Assembly: GCF_023336755.1 (NCBI RefSeq)
Contig: NZ_JALZWP010000013.1
Location: 17,343-81,342, forward strand
Direction of reading: 5' to 3'
Origin: Roseinatronobacter domitianus
Lineage (GTDB): Bacteria; Pseudomonadota; Alphaproteobacteria; Rhodobacterales; Rhodobacteraceae
Length of the DNA: 64,000 nucleotides
Shown here: positions 27,189 through 37,043 of the stretch, in pieces
How the letters are laid out: each line of letters starts with the position of its first letter
Numbering within the stretch: position 1 is the stretch's first letter
The notes under the pieces: model-generated
What the model saw: only the letters and a program-made list of their open reading frames with translations
The model's database searches: none
Told to the model about the DNA's origin: nothing
Translations under genes and position numbers: made by a program

Positions 27189-27626
27189 ATGATCCGCAGA
27201 TTCGGCGATGCCCGCGTGGACGGGCAGCACTACACGCGCCGCCACGGGGCATATGCGATCGTTTTACAGGGCGATCACGTTTTGCTGACGCACCAAAGCT
27301 GGCCCGAAAACGACTGGCAACTGCCGGGTGGCGGGATCGACGCGAACGAAAGCGCGGCCCAGGCTTTGCGGCGCGAGGTGCGCGAAGAAACCGGTTGGCG
27401 CGTGCGGCCCTTGCGGCGGCTGGGTGCGTTCCGCCGCTTTTGCTACATGCCCGATTACGATCTTTGGGCGGAAAAGCTGTGCAGCATTTATCTGGCGCAA
27501 CCCTTGCGCGCCGTCGGCCCGCCCACCGAACCGGGGCATCGTGCGGCATGGCGCCCACTGCCAGAGGCCGTGGCGCTGCTGGGAAATGACGGCGACCGCA
27601 GTTTCCTGGTTGCACTGTTGCGATGA
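27189..27626 (+). CDS. Nudix hydrolase
   Basis: A 145-residue protein with a textbook Nudix box: GGIDANE followed by SAAQALR and REVREETGW (about residues 47-70). Substrate is not determinable; the YDLWAEKLCSIYLA strand is typical of generic small MutT-like members. ATG 27189 follows AAGGGCCAAGG. Its stop overlaps the start of the GNAT gene by four bases (ATGA), so the two are co-translated. Confidence 0.9.
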   Translation: MIRRFGDARVDGQHYTRRHGAYAIVLQGDHVLLTHQSWPENDWQLPGGGIDANESAAQALRREVREETGWRVRPLRRLGAFRRFCYMPDYDLWAEKLCSIYLAQPLRAVGPPTEPGHRAAWRPLPEAVALLGNDGDRSFLVALLR

Positions 27627-28069
27627 TCCGGCCCGCTACCATGGCCGATGCGGATGTGATCCGGGCCTGCACCCGCGCGGCGTTCGGGCGGTATGTCGTG
27701 CGGATGAACCGCGAACCAGCCCCGATGCAGGCTGATTTGGCCCCTGCAATCGCGCAGGGTCAGGTGCATGTCGCCACCGGCCCAGACGGGTGCATTCTGG
27801 GCCATGTCATCTGCCGCAGGGTGGGGCGCGACATGGCGCTCGACACTTTGGCGGTCTGGCCGAACCATGCGGGGCGCGGTTTGGGCAAGCGTCTGGTTGC
27901 GCATGTCGAAACCTTGGCGCGGCAACAGGGGCTCAAGGCTGTGACCTTATATACCAATGCAGCGATGGTCGAAAACCTGCCATTCTATGAAGGGCTTGGG
28001 TATAGTTGCACAGGTCGCAACCGAGAGGATGGGTTCGACCGGGTTTTCTTTCGAAAGCCGCTGGGTTAG
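27623..28069 (+). CDS. GNAT-family N-acetyltransferase
   Basis: A 148-residue acetyltransferase. The acetyl-CoA pyrophosphate-binding loop is visible as NHAGRGLGKRLVAHVE (about residues 80-95), preceded by the beta-strand LDTLAVWP and followed by the FYEGLGY motif near residue 125. It is coupled to the preceding Nudix gene. The acceptor substrate is unknown. Confidence 0.92.
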   Translation: MIRPATMADADVIRACTRAAFGRYVVRMNREPAPMQADLAPAIAQGQVHVATGPDGCILGHVICRRVGRDMALDTLAVWPNHAGRGLGKRLVAHVETLARQQGLKAVTLYTNAAMVENLPFYEGLGYSCTGRNREDGFDRVFFRKPLG

Positions 28070-28074
28070 ACGCC

Positions 28075-29403
28075 TTACGGTTGCGTAGGTTGGCCCCGGT
28101 AGTAGCGCGGCCGGCATGGTGTGCCGGGCTTGTAGGCGCTGAACTCCAGCAGCGCGCCAGAGATGTCGTCGCTGAACTCGTCCCGGCCGGACCACAGCGC
28201 CAATTCCCATTTCAACGCATCCAGAAACGACAGGCCGCGCAGCTTGGCCAATTTGACGAACAGATTGCTCAAGCCGTCTTCGCCAAATTCAAAACCCGTG
28301 CCATCCGCGCATTCGGTAATCCCGTCGGAATACAGGAACAGGCGGTCGCCGGGGCGCAGTTCGGCTTCGAAACTGCTGTATTGCGCGCCCTCTATCAGCC
28401 CGATGGGCAGCCCGCCTTCGCCCAAAAATTCCACCCCGCCATCCAGCCGCTGGATAACAGGATGCGGATGACCCGCCTGCACCATGACCAAACGCCCTGT
28501 GGTCAGGTCCAGATCGGCATAGGCCACGGTCAGATACGCCTCGGTGTCGATTTCTTGCAACATCAGGGTGTTCATGCGGGCCGCCACGTCATGCGGGGCG
28601 ACCGCTTCCATCTGCCCGGTCATGTAATTGCGCGACAGCGCGATATTTTGCGACTGCGCACCGCCGAACATGCCGCCGATCCGTGCCCCAAGCAATGCCG
28701 CCGCCACGCCATGGCCCGACACGTCCAGCGAATAGATGCCGATTCGTTGCGCGTTGATCGGAAATGTGCCGACCATGTCGCCGCCGACATGGCCCGAGGA
28801 ATGCAGCAACAGCGACAACTGGCTGCCGCCGAAATCATGGAACCGGTCGCGGATCAGCGATTGTTGCAACTTGCGGGCTTCCATCAGGTCGCGATCAACC
28901 GCGTCATACAGGGCCTGAACCGTGCGAAGTGCAGCTTGAAGCTCTTCGTTGCGGGCCTTGACCTGCCGCTCCATCGCCAACAACCGCTCGCCCGCGCGTA
29001 TTCGCGCCCGCAATTCGGGTGTGCTGACGGGTTTTGACAGAAAATCATCCGCGCCCACATTCAACCCTTCGGCCACGGCACTTTTGTCGTTCTTCGAGGT
29101 CAGCAGGATGAAGTAGCTATAACTTTCCCGGTCGAGCGCGCGAAAGGCGCGGCAAAAATCCAGCCCGTTCATGCCCGGCATCATCCAGTCCGACAGAATC
29201 AGGTCGAACCGACCGGTCGCGCACAGATCCATCGCCGCATCGCCCGATGCGGCTTGTGTCACCTGATAGCCCCATCGTTGCAGGTTTTTGGCCAAAACAA
29301 GCCGTTGCGCTGCACTGTCATCCACCACCAACGCTTGTTTTGCGCGGATTGTTGCGATCAAAGGAGCATCTTGCGGTGTTACACTGGTATCCACGTCAAT
29401 CAT
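28075..29403 (-). CDS. Response regulator with PP2C-type (SpoIIE/RsbU) phosphatase output
   Basis: A 442-residue protein. A receiver domain (about residues 22-140) has the acidic pair in VVDDS, the phospho-acceptor Asp72 in LILSDWMMPGMNG and the SKPVST lysine. A coiled coil (about 140-185) follows, then a SpoIIE-like PP2C domain (about 190-420) with metal aspartates in GGDMVG, LDVSGHG, LYSDGITE and FSDDISG. Such proteins dephosphorylate anti-sigma-factor antagonists in partner-switching. No such partner is adjacent, but a divergent Hpt gene could supply phosphate to Asp72. Confidence 0.93.
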   Translation of the reverse strand: MIDVDTSVTPQDAPLIATIRAKQALVVDDSAAQRLVLAKNLQRWGYQVTQAASGDAAMDLCATGRFDLILSDWMMPGMNGLDFCRAFRALDRESYSYFILLTSKNDKSAVAEGLNVGADDFLSKPVSTPELRARIRAGERLLAMERQVKARNEELQAALRTVQALYDAVDRDLMEARKLQQSLIRDRFHDFGGSQLSLLLHSSGHVGGDMVGTFPINAQRIGIYSLDVSGHGVAAALLGARIGGMFGGAQSQNIALSRNYMTGQMEAVAPHDVAARMNTLMLQEIDTEAYLTVAYADLDLTTGRLVMVQAGHPHPVIQRLDGGVEFLGEGGLPIGLIEGAQYSSFEAELRPGDRLFLYSDGITECADGTGFEFGEDGLSNLFVKLAKLRGLSFLDALKWELALWSGRDEFSDDISGALLEFSAYKPGTPCRPRYYRGQPTQP

Positions 29404-29567
29404 CCATAGGTTCCAACCCGCAGAGCTTCCGGGCAGCGTTAGTATTGCAGTGCTGGATTAACACCCGATGAAAACAGGCGGTCGTGCGCGGCGACCTGCC
29501 ACTTCCTTACGAATCTTTAGGGGCTTTGCCGCAGAGTCGCCGGTGAAAGATTATTTGGGGGTCAAAC

Positions 29568-29903
29568 GTGATAGATTGGTCAAGAGTGTCTGAACTCTAT
29601 GAAGAAGTCGGCGATGAAGCGCTGGGCGAGGTGCTGGAGCTGTTTGCCTCGGAAGTTGCCGAAGGGCTGGAGCGGTTGGCCCATGCCACCGGCCCCATGT
29701 CGATTGCCGCAGAATTCCATTTTCTGAAAGGGGCGGCCCTGAACCTGGGGCTGGATAACGTGGCGCGGATCTGCGCCACGGGGGAGGAGAATGCCCGCAG
29801 CGGTGCCCCGACCGAAGAACAACGCCTTGCCGTTGCAGAAAAATTCCCGGCCTGCTGCCGCGAATTGTCCACCCAGTGGCGCGACCGGATCAGCACCGGA
29901 TAG
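29568..29903 (+). CDS. Hpt-domain phosphotransfer protein
   Basis: A 111-residue single-domain histidine phosphotransfer protein: a four-helix bundle with the phospho-accepting His51 in FHFLKGAALNLG, matching the HxLKG consensus. It starts with GTG at 29568 after GGGGG. It is divergent from the receiver-PP2C gene, 164 bases away, suggesting the two form one signalling pathway. No sensor kinase lies next to them. Confidence 0.88.
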   Translation: MIDWSRVSELYEEVGDEALGEVLELFASEVAEGLERLAHATGPMSIAAEFHFLKGAALNLGLDNVARICATGEENARSGAPTEEQRLAVAEKFPACCRELSTQWRDRISTG

Positions 29904-29911
29904 GTCTGGTT

Positions 29912-31159
29912 TCAGATTACGAAATTCGCCATGATCTCGTCCTCGGTTATGTCGGAATAGGCAAAGCCCGCATCATCGAGACGCGCAAAAAGCCCGTTGA
30001 AATTGTCGGGGTTCGTGGTTTCGATTCCAAGCAACACCGTGCCGAAATTACGCGCGGTTTTCTTCAGGTATTCGAAGCGCGCAATGTCGTCCTCTGGGCC
30101 TAAAGTGCCAAGGAAATCACGCAAGGCGCCGGGGCGCTGGGGTAGGCGCAAAAGCAGGTATTTCTTGCTGCCCGCGAATCGCATCGCGCGTTCTTTTACC
30201 TCTGGCAGGCGCTCGAAATCGAAATTTCCGCCAGAGACGACGCAGACAACCGTCTTGCCGGCGATCTGGCCGCGCAGGCTTTCCAGCACATCCAGCGACA
30301 GCGCGCCCGCCGGTTCCAGCACCAGCCCTTCCACATTCAACAGGTCCAGCATGGTAATGCAGATGCGGTTTTCCGGCGCGATCAGCACATGGTCGGGGTC
30401 CACATGTTTCAGCCGCGCGAAGGTCCGCGCGCCGATCCGCGCCACCGATGCGCCATCCACGAAACTGTCGATGCGCGGCAAGGTCACAGGTTCGCCCGCG
30501 CGCAATGCTGCCTGCAAGGATGCCCCGCCCAAGGGTTCGACATAGCGCAACGCGCTGTCCGGCGCGGTCTGGGCCAGATAGCTGGTCATCCCCGCGCTCA
30601 GGCCGCCGCCGCCCACCGGCAGCACCACCATGTCGGGCGCGTGGTCCAGTTGCTCCAGCATCTCGACCGCGACACTGGCCTGTCCTTCGATCACGTCCTC
30701 GTCGTCGAAGGGTGACAGGAAATGCGCGCCGCGTTCCGTGCAAAACGCCTGCGCCGCGGCCAGCGACTGGTCGAACGTGTCGCCAATGAGCTGAATGGTC
30801 ACATGCTCTGCGCCAAAGCTACGGGTTTTCATGATCTTCTGTTGTGGCGTCGTCACCGGCATGAAGATCGTGCCCTGCACCCCGAAATGACGGCAGGCAA
30901 AGGCCACGCCCTGCGCATGGTTGCCCGCACTGGCGCAAACGAACGCGCGCCCTTCTGGCACGCGGTCCAACTGCTTGCGCATGGCGTTGAACGCGCCGCG
31001 TATCTTGTAGCTGCGCACCGGGCTTAAATCTTCGCGCTTCAGCCAGATATCGGCCCCGAATTTCTGCGACAGATAATCGTTGCGCAAAAGCGGCGTGGGC
31101 GGGAACAACTCTCGCATGGGCAGGCAGGCGGCACGCGCGCGGGTGGCAAAATCGCTCAT
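29912..31159 (-). CDS. ilvA: Threonine ammonia-lyase
   Basis: A 415-residue PLP enzyme making 2-oxobutanoate from threonine, the first step of isoleucine synthesis. The PLP lysine is in RSYKIRGAFN (about residue 52), the phosphate-binding loop in LPVGGGGLSAGM (about 181), and a single ACT-like regulatory domain (about 325-415; KKYLLLRLPQRPGALRDFL) suggests feedback control. Its start overlaps the stop of the upstream thioesterase gene by four bases. Confidence 0.95.
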   Translation of the reverse strand: MSDFATRARAACLPMRELFPPTPLLRNDYLSQKFGADIWLKREDLSPVRSYKIRGAFNAMRKQLDRVPEGRAFVCASAGNHAQGVAFACRHFGVQGTIFMPVTTPQQKIMKTRSFGAEHVTIQLIGDTFDQSLAAAQAFCTERGAHFLSPFDDEDVIEGQASVAVEMLEQLDHAPDMVVLPVGGGGLSAGMTSYLAQTAPDSALRYVEPLGGASLQAALRAGEPVTLPRIDSFVDGASVARIGARTFARLKHVDPDHVLIAPENRICITMLDLLNVEGLVLEPAGALSLDVLESLRGQIAGKTVVCVVSGGNFDFERLPEVKERAMRFAGSKKYLLLRLPQRPGALRDFLGTLGPEDDIARFEYLKKTARNFGTVLLGIETTNPDNFNGLFARLDDAGFAYSDITEDEIMANFVI

Positions 31160-31569
31160 GCCAGCGCCGCCTCCAGCTTGGTGTGCACTGCGTCGGGCAT
31201 CGCGGTCGATCCGCGCGTGGCCGGGTCGAAAAACACCTCGACCACTTCATAGGTCGCATGCAGCGCGCCGGTATCGGCATGGCGCATCTCGAACAGGAAC
31301 ACGCAGCTTTTCGTGCCGATCTTGGTCACAACGCCCGTCACGACAATCAGATCACCCGCCTGCAATTCGGCCACAAAGCGGGTGGTCGCCTGCGCGGTCA
31401 CGGTATGCACGCCATGTTGGGCCAGCATGTCGCGGTAAGCCAGCCCCAGCTTGGTCCACATGTGGTAGCAGGCATCGTCGAAAAACGGCGCGTAATGGCG
31501 CACGTTCATATGCCCGAAATGGTCGTGGTGCCACGGGTGGATCACCCCGCGCAAAAGCTCTAGCGCCAT
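31156..31569 (-). CDS. Hot-dog fold acyl-CoA thioesterase
   Basis: A 137-residue 4-hydroxybenzoyl-CoA thioesterase-like protein with the helix-start motif HFGHMNVRHYAPFFDDA (about residues 17-33), where Asn replaces the usual Asp of the D-x-N-x-H-x-N-N-x-x-Y type site. ATG 31569 lies four bases after GGAGGAG. It is followed by ilvA with an ATGA overlap. Substrate unknown. Confidence 0.88.
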   Translation of the reverse strand: MALELLRGVIHPWHHDHFGHMNVRHYAPFFDDACYHMWTKLGLAYRDMLAQHGVHTVTAQATTRFVAELQAGDLIVVTGVVTKIGTKSCVFLFEMRHADTGALHATYEVVEVFFDPATRGSTAMPDAVHTKLEAALA

Positions 31570-31704
31570 ATCGCTCCTCCATCGCGTTACACCTTGCCAT
31601 AGCATATCCACGCCGGGTGCAAACCCCGCGCGGCCTCTTGCAGCAGGGTCGCAAAGCCAATAGACCGCTGTGCAACCGCGATCCTTGCAATGTTCGGAGC
31701 CACC

Positions 31705-32937
31705 ATGCCCAGCCATGCCCCCAAGAAAGTCGTGCTTGCCTATTCGGGCGGGCTGGATACGTCCATCATTTTGAAATGGTTGCAGACCGAATACGGCTGC
31801 GAGGTCGTGACCTTCACTGCCGATCTGGGGCAGGGCGAGGAACTGGACCCCGCCCGCAAGAAAGCCGAATTGCTGGGCATCGCGCCCGAGAACATTTACA
31901 TCGAAGACCTGCGCGAAGAATTCGTGCGCGATTTCGTGTTCCCCATGTTCCGCGCCAATGCGCTGTATGAGGGGCTGTATCTGCTCGGCACCTCCATCGC
32001 GCGGCCGCTGATTTCCAAGCGGCTGGTCGAAATTGCCGCCGCCACCGGGGCAGATGCCGTGGCCCATGGCGCGACCGGCAAGGGCAATGACCAGGTCCGG
32101 TTCGAGCTTAGCGCCTATGCGTTGAACCCCGATATCAAGGTCATAGCACCATGGCGCGAATGGGATCTGACCTCGCGCACCAAGCTGCTGGAATTCGCTG
32201 AAGCGCACCAGATCCCGATCGCCAAGGACAAGCGCGGCGAAGCGCCGTTTTCGGTCGATGCGAACCTGCTGCACACGTCGTCAGAAGGTAAAGTGCTGGA
32301 AGACCCGGCAGAGGACGCACCCGATTACGTCTACCAACGCACCGTGGCCCCCGAAGATGCGCCTGATACGCCCGAATATGTCGAAATCAGCTTCGAGCGT
32401 GGCGACGCCACCGCCATCAATGGCGAAGCCATGTCGCCCGCGACCATCCTGACCAAGCTGAATGAACTGGGCGGCAAGCATGGCATCGGGCGGCTCGATT
32501 TCGTGGAAAACCGCTTTGTCGGCATGAAATCGCGCGGAATCTATGAAACACCGGGCGGCACACTGCTTTTGGAAGCGCATCGCGGGATTGAACAGATCAC
32601 GCTGGACAGCGGGGCAGGCCACCTCAAAGACAGCATCATGCCGCGCTATGCAGAGCTGATCTATAACGGCTTCTGGTTCTCGCCAGAGCGCGAGATGCTG
32701 CAAGCCCTGATCGACGCAAGCCAAAAGCATGTCAGCGGCACCGTGCGATTGAAGCTCTACAAAGGGTCCGTGCGTTGCGTGGGCCGCTGGTCGGATCACT
32801 CGCTCTATTCCGAAGCGCATGTCACTTTTGAGGATGACGCCGGCGCTTATGACCAGAAAGACGCGGCAGGCTTCATCCAGCTCAACGCGCTGCGCCTGAA
32901 ACTGCTGGCCGCCCGCGCGCGGCGGTTGAAGGGCTGA
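31705..32937 (+). CDS. argG: Argininosuccinate synthase
   Basis: A 410-residue enzyme that joins citrulline and aspartate with ATP in arginine synthesis. It has the N-type pyrophosphatase loop [12 protein letters not shown] (about residues 12-23), the [13 protein letters not shown] substrate loop (about 117) and the [13 protein letters not shown] segment. ATG 31705 follows GGAG at a good distance; an ATG five codons upstream is possible. It is monocistronic by spacing, with a repeat copy downstream. Confidence 0.96.
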   Translation: MPSHAPKKVVLAYSGGLDTSIILKWLQTEYGCEVVTFTADLGQGEELDPARKKAELLGIAPENIYIEDLREEFVRDFVFPMFRANALYEGLYLLGTSIARPLISKRLVEIAAATGADAVAHGATGKGNDQVRFELSAYALNPDIKVIAPWREWDLTSRTKLLEFAEAHQIPIAKDKRGEAPFSVDANLLHTSSEGKVLEDPAEDAPDYVYQRTVAPEDAPDTPEYVEISFERGDATAINGEAMSPATILTKLNELGGKHGIGRLDFVENRFVGMKSRGIYETPGGTLLLEAHRGIEQITLDSGAGHLKDSIMPRYAELIYNGFWFSPEREMLQALIDASQKHVSGTVRLKLYKGSVRCVGRWSDHSLYSEAHVTFEDDAGAYDQKDAAGFIQLNALRLKLLAARARRLKG

Positions 32938-32941
32938 TCCT

Positions 32942-32972
32942 CTTCATCTTGCCCCAAATACTCCCGCCGGAG
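32942..32972. repeat. Short dispersed repeat, copy B (CTTCATCTTGC...AAATACTCC)
   Basis: CTTCATCTTGC, CCC, AAATACTCC followed by a CCGCCGGAG tail, starting six bases after the argG stop. It shares 20 of 23 core bases with copy A at 15251-15279. The tail CTCCCGCCGGAG can fold into a small hairpin. Confidence 0.65.
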
Positions 32973-33016
32973 GCGCACATACGCCCCCGGCACTCCCGTC
33001 CAGGAAAGGCTGCGCC

Positions 33017-34531
33017 ATGACCAAACCCGTCGTTTTGTGCATCCTTGATGGTTGGGGGCTGAACCCGTCGCTCGAGGGCAACGCGGTCGCCCAGGCCAAC
33101 ACCCCCAATTTCGACCGGATCATGGCCGAGTGCCCTCAGGCTACGCTCGTCACGCATGGTCCCGATGTGGGCCTGCCGCGCGGACAAATGGGCAATTCCG
33201 AAGTCGGGCACACCAATATTGGCGCGGGCCGCGTGGTGGCGATGGATCTGGGGCAGATCGACCTTGCCATTGAAGAGGGCAGCTTCGCCACCAACCCCGC
33301 CTTGGGCGATTTTATTGCATCGCTGAAAACCACCGGCGGCACGGCGCATGTCTTTGGTGTGGTGTCAGATGGCGGTGTTCATGGCCATATCACCCATATG
33401 AAGGCGGCGGTCGCGGCGCTGGTGAATGCGGGCGTGCCGGTTGCCATTCACGCCATCACCGACGGGCGCGACGTGGCGCCCAAAAGTGCCGAAGTCTTTT
33501 TGGCCGATCTGGTCGACAGCCTGCCCGACGGCGCGCACATTGCCACCGTCATTGGCCGCTACTGGGCCATGGACCGCGACAATCGGTGGGAGCGGGTGGA
33601 ACGTGCTTGGCGCGCAATCACGCTGGGCGAGGGCGAAAAGACCGCCAACCCCGCGCAAGCCATCGCCCAAGCCTATGCGCGCGGTGAGACGGATGAATTC
33701 ATCGCGCCCAACGTGATCGGCGATTACACCGGCGCGCGGGCGGGTGACGGTCTGTTCTGTCTGAATTTCCGCGCCGACCGCGCGCGCGAAATTCTTACCG
33801 CATTGGGCGCGCCAAGTTTTGTCGGGTTTAACCGGGGCCAGCCGCCGCATTGGGTGGCGATGTTGGGAATGGTCGATTATTCGACCGCGCATAACGCGTT
33901 CATGACAACTGCTTATCCCAAGCAACAGGTCAAGAACGGCTTGGGCGAATGGGTGGCCGCGCATGGATTGCGCCAGTTCCGGTTGGCAGAGACAGAGAAA
34001 TACCCGCATGTCACCTTTTTCCTGAATGGCGGCACAGAAACGGCAGCGGATGGCGAGGACCGCGCCATGCCCGAAAGCCCCAAGGTTGCGACATATGATC
34101 TGCAACCCGAAATGTCGGCAGGCGAGGTCACACAGAAGCTGGTTGCTGCCATCGGCGGGGGCTATGATCTGATCGTGGTCAATTATGCAAACCCGGACAT
34201 GGTCGGTCATACCGGAGACCTGCACGCGGCAATGCGCGCCTGCGAAGCGGTGGATGCAGGGCTTGGCGCGGCGCTCGCCGCGCTGGACCAAGCGGGTGGT
34301 GCGATGCTGGTCTGCGCCGATCACGGCAATTGTGAAACCATGATCGACCCGGAAACCGGCGGGCCACATACCGCGCATACGCTAAACCCCGTGCCGGCGG
34401 TGCTGGTGGGCGGGCCTGCGGGGGCCAAGCTGCGCTCTGGCCGGCTGGCCGATGTCGCGCCAACAATCCTTGCGTTGATGGGCCTTGCCCAACCGCCCGA
34501 GATGACCGGCGAAAGCCTGATCCAGAGATGA
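33017..34531 (+). CDS. gpmI: 2,3-bisphosphoglycerate-independent phosphoglycerate mutase
   Basis: A 504-residue two-domain alkaline-phosphatase-superfamily enzyme of glycolysis. It has the metal-binding CILDGWG start, the phospho-serine motif GNSEVGHTNIGAGR (about residues 60-73), AITDGRDVAPKS (about 146) and the C-terminal metal site CADHGNCE with AHTLNPVP. ATG 33017 follows AGGAAAGG. Its stop overlaps the envC-like gene by four bases. Confidence 0.97.
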   Translation: MTKPVVLCILDGWGLNPSLEGNAVAQANTPNFDRIMAECPQATLVTHGPDVGLPRGQMGNSEVGHTNIGAGRVVAMDLGQIDLAIEEGSFATNPALGDFIASLKTTGGTAHVFGVVSDGGVHGHITHMKAAVAALVNAGVPVAIHAITDGRDVAPKSAEVFLADLVDSLPDGAHIATVIGRYWAMDRDNRWERVERAWRAITLGEGEKTANPAQAIAQAYARGETDEFIAPNVIGDYTGARAGDGLFCLNFRADRAREILTALGAPSFVGFNRGQPPHWVAMLGMVDYSTAHNAFMTTAYPKQQVKNGLGEWVAAHGLRQFRLAETEKYPHVTFFLNGGTETAADGEDRAMPESPKVATYDLQPEMSAGEVTQKLVAAIGGGYDLIVVNYANPDMVGHTGDLHAAMRACEAVDAGLGAALAALDQAGGAMLVCADHGNCETMIDPETGGPHTAHTLNPVPAVLVGGPAGAKLRSGRLADVAPTILALMGLAQPPEMTGESLIQR

Positions 34532-35652
34532 GGCTCTGGCGCGCGACCTTGCTGGCGGTTGCGCTTTGCGGCTCGCCCGCGCTGGCCGACCCGGCGGAAC
34601 GCGCGCTGGAAGCGGCGCGCGCGCTGGAAGCGGCCACCGAAACTTTGCAAGCCGCGACCCGGCAGAGTGACAGGATCGACGCGCTGACCGAAACGGTGCA
34701 AGCCTACGAGGTCGGGCTTGCCGCGCTGCGCGAAGGTCTGCGCGAAGCCCAACTTGCAGAGGCCGCGCAAACCCGCGCGCTGTCGGAGCGCAGCGCCGAT
34801 CTCAGTCGTTTGCTGGCAGTTCTGATGGGCACGGCCAGCTTGGATGACGCGACGGTTCTGGTGCATCCCGAAGGCGCACTTGCGGCAGCGCGCGCGGGGT
34901 TGGCGTTGCGCGATGTGGCCCCCGCGCTTGGCGCCGAAGTGGCCGAACTGCGAGACGCGCTGGAGGATATCTCGGCCTTGCGGCGCGCGCGCCAATACGG
35001 GCTTTTGGCATTGGAACAGGGTCTGTCGGCGGCGCAACATGCGCGGTTGGCCTTAACGCAGGCGATTGCTGAACGCGGCCCGCTTCCCAAGCGCTTGTCC
35101 GAAGACCCGGATGCGATGGCTGCGCTTGCGGCCAGCGCGGCCTCGCTCGACGCGTTTGCAGAAGAACTGGCGTCGCGCGCCCCGCTTTTGTCGGATGCGG
35201 CAACTGGTGCGATCCGCGGGTTTCGCGATGCCAAGGGGCGTCTGACCCTGCCGGTGCGCGGCAATGTGGTGCGCGGATTTCAGCGGCCCGATGCAACCGG
35301 CGTTCTGCGCCCGGGATTGGATATTGCCACGCTTCAGCGTGCGCTTGTTGGCGCACCATGGGCCGGCACCGTCCGTTATGCCGGGCCGCTGGCAGGGCGT
35401 GGGCAGGTTGTGATCCTGGAACCCGATGAGGATATCTTGCTGATCCTTGTGGGGCTTGGAGAGGTGCTTGTCGAAACCGCGGCCATCGTGCCCAGTGGTG
35501 CCGCGCTGGGGATCATGCCGGGGGGCGAGGACGCAAATGGAGTCGGGTCAGAAGCTGGCGGTCGCGGTCAAACACTCTATTTTGAAATGCGAGAGCAGGG
35601 AAAGCCCATTGACCCGGCGATGTGGTTCGCATTGACTGGCGCGCGACCCTAA
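34528..35652 (+). CDS. EnvC-like murein hydrolase activator with degenerate LytM domain
   Basis: A 374-residue protein with a signal peptide (residues 1-20), a long Ala/Leu/Glu-rich coiled coil (about 22-225) and a C-terminal LytM/M23-type domain (about 245-372). The zinc ligands of M23 peptidases are missing: the HxxxD site reads RPGLDIAT and no HxH follows. As in EnvC, this suggests an activator of amidases at the septum rather than a peptidase. It is translationally coupled to gpmI and followed by ctpA. Confidence 0.88.
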   Translation: MRLWRATLLAVALCGSPALADPAERALEAARALEAATETLQAATRQSDRIDALTETVQAYEVGLAALREGLREAQLAEAAQTRALSERSADLSRLLAVLMGTASLDDATVLVHPEGALAAARAGLALRDVAPALGAEVAELRDALEDISALRRARQYGLLALEQGLSAAQHARLALTQAIAERGPLPKRLSEDPDAMAALAASAASLDAFAEELASRAPLLSDAATGAIRGFRDAKGRLTLPVRGNVVRGFQRPDATGVLRPGLDIATLQRALVGAPWAGTVRYAGPLAGRGQVVILEPDEDILLILVGLGEVLVETAAIVPSGAALGIMPGGEDANGVGSEAGGRGQTLYFEMREQGKPIDPAMWFALTGARP

Positions 35653-35704
35653 GGCGAAAATCTTGGCCGCCCCTTGAACGGGTGGGCGACGAACGGAAAG
35701 CGAA

Positions 35705-37039
35705 ATGATGAAGAAATTTGTTCTGGCAAGCCTCGGCGGCATTCTGGGCGGCGTGTTGATCGCAACGCAAGTGACCGGGCCGCTCTTGGCGCAGGAACGC
35801 TCCGACACGCCGAATGTCTATGAACAGCTTGATCTGTTCGGTAACGTGTTCGAGCGTATTCGCAGCGAATATGTAGAGGACGTGGACACATCCGACCTGA
35901 TCGCTGCTGCGATCAACGGCATGCTGACCTCGCTTGATCCGCATTCCAGCTATCTGCCGCCCGAAGATTTCGACGACATGCGCACCCAGACGCGCGGGTC
36001 TTTCGGGGGGCTGGGCATTGAAGTGACCCAGGAAGATGGCTTTATCAAGGTCGTTACCCCGATGGATGATACCCCCGCCGACATGGCGGGTGTGGAGCCC
36101 GGTGATCTGATTACCCATGTCGATGGCGAGCCGCTGCTGGGCCTGACATTGGCCGAAGCCGTCGAGTTGATGCGCGGCCCGGTCGGGTCCGAGATTATCG
36201 TGACCATCGCCCGCGAAGGTGTGGCCGAACCGTTCGACCTGTCGATCATCCGCGACACGATCCGCTTGCAGGCCGTGCGGGTGCGCAGCGAAGGAGAGAC
36301 CGTCATCCTGCGGCTGACCACCTTCAACGAGCAGACCTATCCCAACTTGCGTGACGGGCTGGCCGAAGCTATCGAAGAGATGGGCGGCATCGACGAGCTT
36401 GGCGGCGTTGTGCTCGACCTGCGCAACAATCCCGGCGGTTTGTTGAGCCAGGCGGTCAGCGTGTCCGACGCGTTCCTTGAGCAGGGCGAGATCGTGTCCA
36501 CGCGGGGCCGCGCCGAAGGCGAGGGCGACCGCTATAACGCGCAATCCGGCGACCTGATCGACGGGAAACCCTTGGTCGTGCTGATAAACGGTGGTTCCGC
36601 GTCGGCGTCGGAAATCGTGGCTGGGGCGTTGCAGGACCACCGCCGCGCCATCGTCGTCGGCACGCGCAGCTTTGGGAAAGGGTCGGTTCAGACGGTCATG
36701 CCGCTGCGCGGTGACGGGGCGATCCGCCTGACGACGTCGCGCTACTACACGCCATCGGGCCGGTCCATTCAGGCGCTGGGCGTATCGCCCGATATCGTGG
36801 TCGAACAACCGGCACGCGCGCCGATTGAAGAGGTCGACGACACGACGCGCCCCACCCGCTCTGAAGCGAATCTGAGAGGGCGTTTGGACAATGCAGACAA
36901 CCTGTCGGAAGAAGAACTGCGACAAATGGAAGACGAGCGCGCCCGCGCAGAAGAGGTCGCGCGCCTGCGTGATGAAGATTACCAGCTTGCCTATGCACTG
37001 GATATTCTGCGCGGCCTGACGGCTTTGAACGGGCGGTAG
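35705..37039 (+). CDS. ctpA: C-terminal processing protease CtpA (S41)
   Basis: A 444-residue periplasmic serine protease with an N-terminal signal or anchor (about residues 1-28), a PDZ domain (about 95-180) and an S41 catalytic domain with the serine in [15 protein letters not shown] (about residue 300) and the lysine in [10 protein letters not shown] (about 325). The C-terminal 60 residues are charged and probably a coiled coil. The start at 35705 is the first of two adjacent ATG codons. EnvC followed by CtpA is a common alphaproteobacterial order. Confidence 0.95.
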   Translation: MMKKFVLASLGGILGGVLIATQVTGPLLAQERSDTPNVYEQLDLFGNVFERIRSEYVEDVDTSDLIAAAINGMLTSLDPHSSYLPPEDFDDMRTQTRGSFGGLGIEVTQEDGFIKVVTPMDDTPADMAGVEPGDLITHVDGEPLLGLTLAEAVELMRGPVGSEIIVTIAREGVAEPFDLSIIRDTIRLQAVRVRSEGETVILRLTTFNEQTYPNLRDGLAEAIEEMGGIDELGGVVLDLRNNPGGLLSQAVSVSDAFLEQGEIVSTRGRAEGEGDRYNAQSGDLIDGKPLVVLINGGSASASEIVAGALQDHRRAIVVGTRSFGKGSVQTVMPLRGDGAIRLTTSRYYTPSGRSIQALGVSPDIVVEQPARAPIEEVDDTTRPTRSEANLRGRLDNADNLSEEELRQMEDERARAEEVARLRDEDYQLAYALDILRGLTALNGR

Positions 37040-37043
37040 CACC

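Noticed and set aside
35513..37042. Long open frame on the minus strand opposite ctpA (also 54832-56778 opposite topA, 22895-24529 opposite the ABC exporter, 736-2028 opposite purK)
   Set aside because: These frames mirror well-conserved genes on the other strand, have unusual His/Arg/Gln-rich composition and no family features. They follow from high-GC codon usage.
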